Positions 12,741-18,106 of a stretch of DNA of 33,468 nucleotides are shown here, in pieces (position 1 is the stretch's first letter; every line of letters begins with the position of its first letter). The notes beneath the pieces were generated by a model. The model was not told the origin of the DNA. It saw only the letters and a program-made list of their open reading frames with translations, and ran no database searches. The position numbers were made by a program, and so were the translations under genes. Source of the stretch: a virus. The DNA lies in IMG/VR virus record IMGVR_UViG_3300020394_000761, positions 1-33,468 of that record. One strand, 5' to 3'.

Positions 12741-12991
12741 CGAGTCACCCCCAGATTGTCGAAGAATGACTGGGGCATCTCTTCAGCTTTCAGATCGCCT
12801 AACCACTTGTTGATGTGGCGGGTTGTGGTGCGTGACCACTTGTGAGAAGTGCGAACGACTGTACACCACTCGTCCTTGCCTTCTGGCGCGTGACGAAGGA
12901 TTGCTGCCACTGGTGTGCTGTACGAGAAAAAGATCTGGCCGTCTACCGTTGTGACAACCGTTTGGTTTCGACCTATCGGATTTAGCTTCAT
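12737..12991 (-). CDS. Small phage protein (DUF8033-like pattern), first gene of accessory block
   Basis: 84 residues from the ATG at 12991, which has CGGAGT upstream within the conserved leader; a longer reading to 13168 would span the promoter. The pattern MKLNPIGRNQTVVTT, then GQIFFSYSTPVAA, then KWSRTTTRHINKWL is one I know from many aquatic phages (I recall the name DUF8033), with no known function. It is promoter-proximal in the leftward accessory transcript and overlaps the next gene by four bases. Confidence 0.72.
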   Translation of the reverse strand: MKLNPIGRNQTVVTTVDGQIFFSYSTPVAAILRHAPEGKDEWCTVVRTSHKWSRTTTRHINKWLGDLKAEEMPQSFFDNLGVTR

Positions 12992-13019
12992 GTTTCTTAC
13001 TCCGTTTTGTTTGATTGAA
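12992..13019 (-). repeat. Conserved 28-base leader, copy B
   Basis: TTCAATCAAAC (13019-13009 on the minus strand) followed by 17 bases to the ATG at 12991, matching copy A at 11969-11996 in element, spacing and GGAG position. It lies just downstream of the leftward promoter, so this copy is in the 5' UTR of the whole block. Confidence 0.6.
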
Positions 13020-13020
13020 T

Positions 13021-13039
13021 ATCCCGATACAACTGGGAT
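13021..13039. promoter_or_regulatory. Inverted repeat at promoter start, candidate operator
   Basis: ATCCC and GGGAT flank nine bases (13021-13039), just downstream of the leftward -10 box (13052-13047), about where +1 to +20 of the transcript falls. A second inverted repeat, ACACC-attgc-GGTGT (13058-13072), lies between and over the promoter boxes. Either could bind a repressor or activator; neither is proven. Confidence 0.35.
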
Positions 13040-13046
13040 AAATGCG

Positions 13047-13075
13047 AATTTACGCCTACACCATTGCGGTGTCAA
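13047..13075 (-). promoter_or_regulatory. Strong leftward sigma70-like promoter (accessory block)
   Basis: On the minus strand a perfect -35 TTGACA (13075-13070) and TAAATT (13052-13047, 4/6) are separated by 17 bases. Directly upstream lies an AT-rich tract (13084-13115, nearly all A/T) in the position of an UP element. The first gene starts 56 bases beyond the -10. This is the best promoter in the window and should drive 12991-8704. Confidence 0.7.
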
Positions 13076-13135
13076 CCCCCTGTAAAAATAATTAATAAAT
13101 CGAATTAAAAGATTTGCTGTCGGGATCGCGTTCGG

Positions 13136-13399
13136 TTGACAATCGACACCGGCAAAGCTGCGTCTCAATTTCCTCCCGAGCCGGAGCGGTTGCCATCGAG
13201 ATCGGTTTCAACTCCCTTGCCGAGCTCGATCAGGTTCGATGGTTTTGTGGCACTCCTAGAGTCATGGCCCCGCTGGTTATCTGGCGGGGTCTTTTTTTTG
13301 GGGCAGCGATGGCAACGACTGGCAGCGCAGCAGCACCCGAAAACCAGGGGCAGGCCGCATACTTTTTACAACAGAATCAACGACTTGATCTGGCGCTGA
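13136..13399 (+). CDS. Possible 87-residue protein at the head of the late block
   Basis: It is open from a TTG at 13136 to TGA at 13399, with no good ribosome site. The C-terminal half reads like a real basic protein (FFLGQRWQRLAAQQHPKTRG then RPHTFYNRINDLIWR), which could be a DNA-binding helix pair. Against it: the start is weak, and a textbook intrinsic terminator (13267-13299) lies inside. A second frame is also open here, so coding is uncertain. If real, its transcript would need antitermination to be completed. Confidence 0.35.
   Translation: MTIDTGKAASQFPPEPERLPSRSVSTPLPSSIRFDGFVALLESWPRWLSGGVFFLGQRWQRLAAQQHPKTRGRPHTFYNRINDLIWR
13267..13299 (+). terminator. Intrinsic terminator (rightward) upstream of late genes
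   Basis: CCCCGC (13268-13273) pairs with GCGGGG (13284-13289) around a ten-base loop and is followed by TC and eight T residues (13292-13299). It points rightward, toward the late genes, with no complete convincing gene in front of it. In lambda the late promoter is followed by a terminator overridden by Q, and this layout fits that scheme. Confidence 0.7.
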
Positions 13400-13403
13400 C
13401 GCC

Positions 13404-13610
13404 ATGATCGAGGAATCGAGGATCCCAGACTATGAGCTCAGGAACGGCAGCGAGTGTGCTTGCCCTACCTGTAGTCGCGTGTTCGCCTCTGAGAGAGCGT
13501 TCGACGCCCACCGCATAGGCGACTATGCCTCGGGCCGTCAATGCGCTGCTGACCCCTCTGGGGAGGGTCTGGAGCTCGACAACAGGGGAAGGTGGCGGAT
13601 CAAGCGATGA
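13404..13610 (+). CDS. FDxHR-type putative zinc-binding protein
   Basis: 68 residues. The segment CACPTCSRVFASERAFDAHRIG followed by Cys47 gives Cys20-x2-Cys23, then FDAHR with His36, then Cys47: a C2H2-like finger of the FDxHR family known from phages and actinobacteria. The rest is short and ends in a basic RWRIKR tail. It is the first unambiguous gene of the late rightward block. DNA or RNA binding is inferred. It overlaps the next gene through ATGA. Confidence 0.75.
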   Translation: MIEESRIPDYELRNGSECACPTCSRVFASERAFDAHRIGDYASGRQCAADPSGEGLELDNRGRWRIKR

Positions 13611-13921
13611 GTGACAACAGGGTTACAGGGCTGCTCAAGCGGCACCGGCTGAAGGGCGTCAACAAGCCCAAGAGGACGCCGGATCACCCAACCAAGTCGC
13701 ATATGGTGCTAGCGTCGGAAGGCGGCAAGACGAAGCTGATACGGTTCGGGCAACAGGGCGTCAAGACCAATCAGACTGCAGGGCAGCGGGAGGCTTTCAA
13801 GTCGCGCCATGCAAAGAACATCAAGCGGGGCAAAATGTCTGCAGCGTACTGGGCCAACAAGGTCAAGTGGAGCCCGAGCAAAACGAAGTCATCCTCGAAG
13901 AAGTGGAAGAAGGGCAGCTAG
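13607..13921 (+). CDS. Basic phage protein (DUF6321-like pattern)
   Basis: 104 residues from the ATG at 13607, which overlaps the preceding stop; an upstream GTG at 13592 is the alternative. It is strongly basic. The pattern GVNKPKRTPDHPTKSHMVLA, then KLIRFGQQGVK, then FKSRHAKNIKRGKMSAAYWA is one I know from many marine phages under DUF6321. It is probably a nucleic-acid or virion DNA-associated protein, but that is unproven. It ends in a Ser/Lys-rich tail. Confidence 0.75.
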   Translation: MSDNRVTGLLKRHRLKGVNKPKRTPDHPTKSHMVLASEGGKTKLIRFGQQGVKTNQTAGQREAFKSRHAKNIKRGKMSAAYWANKVKWSPSKTKSSSKKWKKGS

Positions 13922-14067
13922 TGTTCGGCGGCGGTAGAGACGATCCGGTCGAGACGGCTGCAGCGCTCTTTCTGCTGATCGCCGTTATTGCGGTGATGAT
14001 ACCCCTAGCGATCCTGACTGCAGCGGTAGTGGGATTGGTGACATTCAGCGAAGCATTATCGTTATAA
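13921..14067 (+). CDS. Small membrane protein, possible holin
   Basis: 48 residues from the GTG at 13921, with AAGGG six bases upstream and a one-base overlap with the prior stop. A GTG at 13867 in the same frame would add 18 acidic residues but overlaps the upstream gene. It has a short polar N terminus (FGGGRDDPVE) and a hydrophobic run of about 30 residues, which can form one long or two short helices. It sits 200 bases ahead of the lysozyme gene, so holin or antiholin is plausible. Confidence 0.55.
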   Translation: MFGGGRDDPVETAAALFLLIAVIAVMIPLAILTAAVVGLVTFSEALSL

Positions 14068-14088
14068 AACAAGAGGTTACGGTCTATC

Positions 14089-14262
14089 ATGCCAGGGTTA
14101 ATGAAGCGCGGCTTGTACGAGAACATCCACCGGAAGCGAGAGCGGATAAAGCGCCAGAAGGCAGCAGGCAAGACGCCTGAGCGAATGCGGAAGAAAGGCG
14201 AAGAAGGCGCACCGTCTGAAGAGGATTTCGAGAACGCTGCAAAGACAGCAAAGAAGCGGTAG
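14089..14262 (+). CDS. Small basic PGLMKRGLY-type phage protein
   Basis: 57 residues from the ATG at 14089: MPGLMKRGLYENIHRKRERI, then basic helix and GEEGAPSEEDFENAAKTAKKR. This pattern (PGLMKRGLYxNIxxKRxRI ... KMRKxGxxGAPxxxxFxxAAKTAK) recurs next to structural genes of marine phages. Function unknown. It probably binds nucleic acid or packs in the virion, given its charge. It lies just upstream of the lysozyme gene with only four bases between. Confidence 0.7.
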   Translation: MPGLMKRGLYENIHRKRERIKRQKAAGKTPERMRKKGEEGAPSEEDFENAAKTAKKR

Positions 14263-14266
14263 CGCA

Positions 14267-14695
14267 GTGGTCGGGGAAGCCAGCACAGATCCAGAGCTGC
14301 TGGAGCGGATCAAGGAGCACGAAGGCTACCGGCGACACGTCTACGAATGCAGCCTCGGCAGGCTGACCGTGGGCTACGGCACCATGCTAGAGCAGGGCGG
14401 TCATGGGGTGCCAGAGTACATAGCAGAGCTACTGCTGCGGGACTACCTGCAGACTATCGAGTCTCGGCTGAAGGTGCATGACTGGTACAACGATCTATCG
14501 ACGGCACGGCAGCACTGCATTCTTGAGATGGCCTATCAGATGGGCGTCGAGGGCGTCATGGGCTTCGGCAACATGATTGCAGCGCTACAGCGCGAGGATT
14601 ACGAGACGGCGGAGTCAGAGGCGCTGGATAGCCTCTGGGCTAAGCAAACGCCGGCTAGGGCAAAGGATGTCGCAGGAAGGCTGCGAGCTGGGTGA
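14267..14695 (+). CDS. Endolysin, GH24 (T4-type) muramidase
   Basis: 142 residues with a GTG start. The catalytic region is EHEGYRRHVYECSLGRLTVGYG: Glu19, then Cys28 nine residues on, then Thr34. These match T4 lysozyme Glu11, Asp20 and Thr26, with Cys in place of Asp; the E-8aa-C-5aa-T version is known in phage muramidases. A second lobe carries QHCILEMAYQMGVEGVMGFGNM. It hydrolyses the MurNAc-GlcNAc bond of peptidoglycan. No signal peptide or SAR segment is seen, so release should depend on a holin. It is part of a cassette with the holin-like and spanin-like genes downstream. Confidence 0.92.
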   Translation: MVGEASTDPELLERIKEHEGYRRHVYECSLGRLTVGYGTMLEQGGHGVPEYIAELLLRDYLQTIESRLKVHDWYNDLSTARQHCILEMAYQMGVEGVMGFGNMIAALQREDYETAESEALDSLWAKQTPARAKDVAGRLRAG

Positions 14696-14990
14696 CGCTG
14701 CAGAGCTGCTGATCGCCACATTCGCAGAGGCTGCACGGGAGCTAGGCGCTACACAGCGACAGGCACACCGGCTGCAGCGCAGGCTAAGACACAAGGCAGT
14801 AGGTCTAGGGGCTGCACCCCCGACAGGCAGCAGGGCTGATACAGGCTCTAGGGCAGGTCGTATAGGGTACAGCGACAACAATTCACGGCTATCGGGAGCC
14901 CACAAGCGGATCCTCGGGGCCATGCTTCAAGAGGTCGAGCGTCACTGTTATGGCAATGAGCGCGTTGATAGGAAAGATATTCGGGTCTGA
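14667..14990 (+). CDS. Arginine-rich unknown protein in the lysis cassette
   Basis: 107 residues from the ATG at 14667, overlapping the lysozyme end by 29 bases and the holin-like start by 41. An acidic/hydrophobic N-terminal helix (DAAELLIATFAEAARELG) is followed by an Arg/Gln-rich helix (TQRQAHRLQRRLRHK), a Gly/Ser/Arg linker and a short C-terminal helix. Long overlaps on both sides lower confidence, but the open frame and helix make it plausible. No motif identifies it. Confidence 0.5.
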   Translation: MSQEGCELGDAAELLIATFAEAARELGATQRQAHRLQRRLRHKAVGLGAAPPTGSRADTGSRAGRIGYSDNNSRLSGAHKRILGAMLQEVERHCYGNERVDRKDIRV

Positions 14991-15408
14991 GAAGGCCATA
15001 GGCGCAGCGGTAAGCGGCATCTCTAACAGTCTGGATGCGTTGGTATACACCGACGAAGAGAAGGCGCAGGACGCAGCGATCGAGCGACAGAAGGCTCGAT
15101 CTATGGTTATCGACTGGATGCAGGCCACCAGTGGGCAGGCACTAGCCAGAAGGTTGATTGCAGTATCCATTACGTTTGTATGGCTAATGCAATACATCTT
15201 TGGGTGGGTCATGGTCATAGCGGCGATCTTTGTAGAGCCAGAGATTGCGGAGCGCATGAGAGAGGCGTCGGATCTGACGCAGGAACACGCCGACGGTATG
15301 ACCGGCGCAGTTATGCTAATACTGAGCTTTTACTTCGCAGCGCCACATCTCGACAAGGTTGTAGGCCCAGCAATGGAGCGGTTTGCGAAAGGCGGCAAGA
15401 AAGAATGA
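14950..15408 (+). CDS. Holin of the 3TM (gene-transfer-agent) type
   Basis: 152 residues. The N-terminal part is amphipathic (GKIFGSEKAIGAAVSGISNS), followed by a charged helix (EEKAQDAAIERQKARSMVID), two clustered hydrophobic helices (about 77-105) and a third (about 125-140), ending in a basic tail. The order and the QAxARRLIAVSITFVWLMQY pattern match GTA_holin_3TM-like proteins. It should make the inner-membrane pore that lets the endolysin through. It directly follows the endolysin and precedes a spanin-like gene, which supports the call. Confidence 0.72.
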   Translation: MAMSALIGKIFGSEKAIGAAVSGISNSLDALVYTDEEKAQDAAIERQKARSMVIDWMQATSGQALARRLIAVSITFVWLMQYIFGWVMVIAAIFVEPEIAERMREASDLTQEHADGMTGAVMLILSFYFAAPHLDKVVGPAMERFAKGGKKE

Positions 15409-15710
15409 AGTTATCTGTAGATCCGTCTCTAAGCTGGGGCGATATTGTTATGACGGCCAGCTTGGTCGTTGCTGGGCTATTGGCATTTAGTGACGTGTCA
15501 AAAGGCGTAGCGCTGAATGCCAGCTCTATTGAGGTTGTCGAGGTAGATCTTGTCGCGCTGACTGATGTGCATCGAGAGCGGATGCGGCAAGAGCGCGAAG
15601 ATAGAGAGCGTATGCGAGAAGAGATGCGACAGGATCTGAAAGCGATTAGCGACAAGCTGGATCGCCTAATCGAGAGCAGGCTGCTAGGCAACGCGGAGGA
15701 TGGCGCCTAA
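15405..15710 (+). CDS. Membrane-anchored coiled-coil protein, candidate i-spanin
   Basis: 101 residues from the ATG at 15405, overlapping the holin-like stop (ATGA). An N-terminal membrane helix (about residues 12-30) is followed by a long heptad-like, charged coiled coil (HRERMRQEREDRERMREEMR...LDRLIE, 53-92). This type II membrane plus periplasmic coiled coil layout is that of Rz-like inner-membrane spanins. I found no lipobox-bearing outer partner nested inside or beside it, so the spanin role is inferred from layout and neighbours. Confidence 0.6.
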   Translation: MKLSVDPSLSWGDIVMTASLVVAGLLAFSDVSKGVALNASSIEVVEVDLVALTDVHRERMRQEREDRERMREEMRQDLKAISDKLDRLIESRLLGNAEDGA

Positions 15711-16060
15711 TGAGCTTGCTTGCTAGCGCATTTAATCCTGTAACGCTTGCGGCTAATGGCCTGTCATACGGGCTAACCGGCAAGACTCTGCTGGCAAATG
15801 TAGCAGACGAGATCCTGAAGCGATCTGGATCTAACATGACTACGGCAGACGCTACACGTCAGGCGCAGGAAGCCATACGTCAGGCGATTGCTAATCCTAG
15901 ACCGGCAGCGCAAAGCTACACCCCGCAGCAGGAAGTCGGGGCGTCAGCAGGCCCAACGAGGCCAAATAAAGACGATTTAATCAAACCAACCAGCAGCCCT
16001 ATGCGATTTAACGAAGATGTTGTATCCCGCATAGAGCCGCGTCCACCGGCTATGAGATAG
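15710..16060 (+). CDS. Unknown protein, 116 residues
   Basis: It starts at a one-base overlap with the preceding stop. N terminus MSLLASAFNPVTLAANGLSY is mildly hydrophobic; a helix rich in Ala/Gln follows (TTADATRQAQEAIRQAIANP), and the C-terminal half is a disordered Pro-rich tail. No cysteine is present, so it is not a lipoprotein spanin. It precedes the packaging genes. Function unknown. Confidence 0.6.
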   Translation: MSLLASAFNPVTLAANGLSYGLTGKTLLANVADEILKRSGSNMTTADATRQAQEAIRQAIANPRPAAQSYTPQQEVGASAGPTRPNKDDLIKPTSSPMRFNEDVVSRIEPRPPAMR

Positions 16061-16066
16061 AGACAA

Positions 16067-16294
16067 ATGGCTAATCGAGCACCATTCGTGCCTGCATACG
16101 GCGGCGTTACACAGATGAGGATGATGGCCCCGACTGCGCCTATGAGCAACAACGCCCAAGGTGTAGCAAACATGGGGCAGCAGGCGTTGCCGGAGCAGCT
16201 TAGAGCACAGTCCCAGAATGTGATGGGTGTGCCAGCTACGCCCACGAAGGGCTTGCTGAAAAGACCGATGCCAGGGTTGAAGAATGGAAGATGA
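16067..16294 (+). CDS. Small Pro/Met/Gln-rich protein
   Basis: 75 residues, low complexity, with MAPTAPMSNNAQGVANMGQQ and a basic C-terminal end (KGLLKRPMPGLKNGR). It lies immediately before the terminase small subunit and overlaps its start by eleven bases, so it is part of the packaging transcript. No domain is seen and its size and composition suggest a disordered peptide. Confidence 0.5.
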   Translation: MANRAPFVPAYGGVTQMRMMAPTAPMSNNAQGVANMGQQALPEQLRAQSQNVMGVPATPTKGLLKRPMPGLKNGR

Positions 16295-16595
16295 TTGGGA
16301 CGATGACTTTGAAGCTGAAGAGGATGCCCCCAAGCGCAAGCGGGGCCGTCCGAAGGGCAGCTATAGCAAGGCATCGAAAGCACAGATCGAGCGAGTTACG
16401 TCAGACGGCGGTTTGAGTCCTCTGGAGTATTTGGCGTCGATCTACCAGAACGCAGCAGAAGATCAGAAGTTACGAATCGAAGCTGCGAAGGCCGCAGCGC
16501 CTTACGTTCACGCTAGGTTAGCGTCTACGGAGGTCAAAGCCGCCTTGTCTGCAAGAGAGGTTTCTCAAGAGGAATGGCTGGACAGCTTGAACTGA
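16284..16595 (+). CDS. Terminase small subunit
   Basis: 103 residues. After an acidic start (MEDDWDDDFEAEED) comes an AT-hook-like KRKRGRPKGS (about residues 18-27), a DNA-binding motif. The C-terminal helices GLSPLEYLASIYQNAAEDQK and RIEAAKAAAPYVHARLAS match the oligomerisation region of phage small terminases. It recognises the packaging site and regulates the large subunit encoded next, whose ATG it overlaps by 22 bases. Confidence 0.78.
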   Translation: MEDDWDDDFEAEEDAPKRKRGRPKGSYSKASKAQIERVTSDGGLSPLEYLASIYQNAAEDQKLRIEAAKAAAPYVHARLASTEVKAALSAREVSQEEWLDSLN

Positions 16596-18097
16596 CCCGA
16601 CAGAAGCTCAAGGATGATTTCGAGTTTTACTCTCGCAACTGCCTAAGAGTCCGGTCAAAGTCAGGTGACATAAAGCCCCTGCAGCTAAACAAGGCGCAGA
16701 GGTTTATTCACGACTGCATCGAAGAGCAGCGCCGCAAAACAGGCCGCGTTAGAGCGATCATACTCAAGGGTCGGCAGCAGGGCGTGTCAACGTATGTCGA
16801 GGGCCGGTACTACTGGCAGACTACGCACAGAAAGGGCGTTAGGGCATTTATCCTGACGCATGAAGCGGATTCGACGTCAGCGCTGTTTGAGATGGTAGAG
16901 AGGTACCACGAAGAAGCGCCGGCGTTTGTAAAGCCGGTAACTGGTGCGAGCAACGCCAGAGAGCTGATATTCAGCAAGCTGGATAGCGGCTACAAGGTTG
17001 GTACTGCCGGAAACAAAAGCGTAGGTCGAGGAACAACGATCCAGTACTTTCACGGATCGGAAGTAGCGTACTGGCCTAATGCAGCGGAACACGCCAAGGG
17101 CATATTGCAGGCTATACCGGACGAACCGGACACGGAGATCATTCTGGAGTCTACGGCTAACGGGGTAGGTAATTACTTCTACCAGCAGTGGCAGCAGGCA
17201 GAGGCCGGCACAAGCCCGTTTCAGGCGATCTTTGTACCTTGGTATTGGCAAGACGAATACATCAAGTTTGGTCTGAACCTACAGCCCTCTGAAGAAGAGG
17301 ACAGGCTTGTAGAGCTCTACGGCCTAACCAAAGAGCAGCTAGCATTTAGGCGATCAAAGATAGCCGAGCTTTCTGCTGACGGCATAGACGGTGAGTTTGC
17401 TTTCCGGCAAGAATATCCGCTAACCGCGCAAGAGGCGTTCCAAGTCTCTGGCGGCGACAGCCTGATACGGCCTGAGCTTGTTGTACAGGCTAGACAGAAC
17501 AAGGTGCTGGCGATTGGGCCTTTGATTATAGGCGTTGATCCAGCACGGTTTGGCGATGACCGAACGGCAATAATCAGGCGAAAAGGTCGATCTGTTTACG
17601 ATCTCGAAGTGTTCGAGAAGCGATCCACAATGGAGATCGCTGGCATAGTCCATTCGATTATCAGAAACGAAAAACCAGATCAGGTAGCCGTGGACGTAGG
17701 CGGATTAGGCGCCGGCGTTGTTGACCGGCTGATCGAGCTTGGACACGACAGTGTAGTAGCGCCAATAAACTTTGGCAGTGCGTCGTTAGATCCGCAGCGG
17801 TTTGTAAACCGGCGAGCGGAAATGTGGTGGAACCTGCGAGATTGGCTAGATGGCGATATGCCAGTAATGATTCCCGATAGGGATGACTTGCATACTGATC
17901 TCTGCGCACCGCAATACAAGTACGACTCTAACTCGCGGCGCAAACTAGAAAGCAAAGACGAAATCAAGAAGCGCGGATTCCGGTCGACGGACTGCGCAGA
18001 CGCCCTGGCTTTGACGTTTGCAGAGCCTCTGGTAATAGACGAATTTGACATAGAAGAGCCTCGCCCCACTGTGGTAGACAAGGTTGCGGGTTACTAA
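16574..18097 (+). CDS. terL: Terminase large subunit (packaging ATPase-nuclease)
   Basis: 507 residues. ATPase: Walker A GRQQGVST (66-73) in ILKGRQQGVS, Walker B with Glu163 in YFHGSEVAYW, and coupling motif in ILESTANGVGNYF. Nuclease (RNase H fold): Asp322 in IIGVDPARFGDDRTA, Asp374 in AVDVGGLGAGV and Asp473/Asp476 in STDCADALAL. It docks on the portal, cuts concatemeric DNA and drives it into the capsid. The set of motifs is complete and the length is typical. It follows the small subunit and precedes the portal gene, the expected order. Confidence 0.95.
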   Translation: MAGQLELTRQKLKDDFEFYSRNCLRVRSKSGDIKPLQLNKAQRFIHDCIEEQRRKTGRVRAIILKGRQQGVSTYVEGRYYWQTTHRKGVRAFILTHEADSTSALFEMVERYHEEAPAFVKPVTGASNARELIFSKLDSGYKVGTAGNKSVGRGTTIQYFHGSEVAYWPNAAEHAKGILQAIPDEPDTEIILESTANGVGNYFYQQWQQAEAGTSPFQAIFVPWYWQDEYIKFGLNLQPSEEEDRLVELYGLTKEQLAFRRSKIAELSADGIDGEFAFRQEYPLTAQEAFQVSGGDSLIRPELVVQARQNKVLAIGPLIIGVDPARFGDDRTAIIRRKGRSVYDLEVFEKRSTMEIAGIVHSIIRNEKPDQVAVDVGGLGAGVVDRLIELGHDSVVAPINFGSASLDPQRFVNRRAEMWWNLRDWLDGDMPVMIPDRDDLHTDLCAPQYKYDSNSRRKLESKDEIKKRGFRSTDCADALALTFAEPLVIDEFDIEEPRPTVVDKVAGY

Positions 18098-18106
18098 AGG
18101 AAGCAT

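Noticed and set aside
13200-13300. Possible tRNA or small RNA (GGTTCGATGG-like T loop) before the terminator
   Set aside because: I could not pair an acceptor stem or find an anticodon arm; only the terminator hairpin is convincing.
13114-13407. Second open frame over the late leader, 97 residues
   Set aside because: Its composition is less protein-like than the frame at 13136, and it has no start signal.
15916-16383. 155-residue minus-strand ORF with hydrophobic and Cys/Gly segments
   Set aside because: Opposite three consistent rightward genes in the packaging transcript; no ribosome site.
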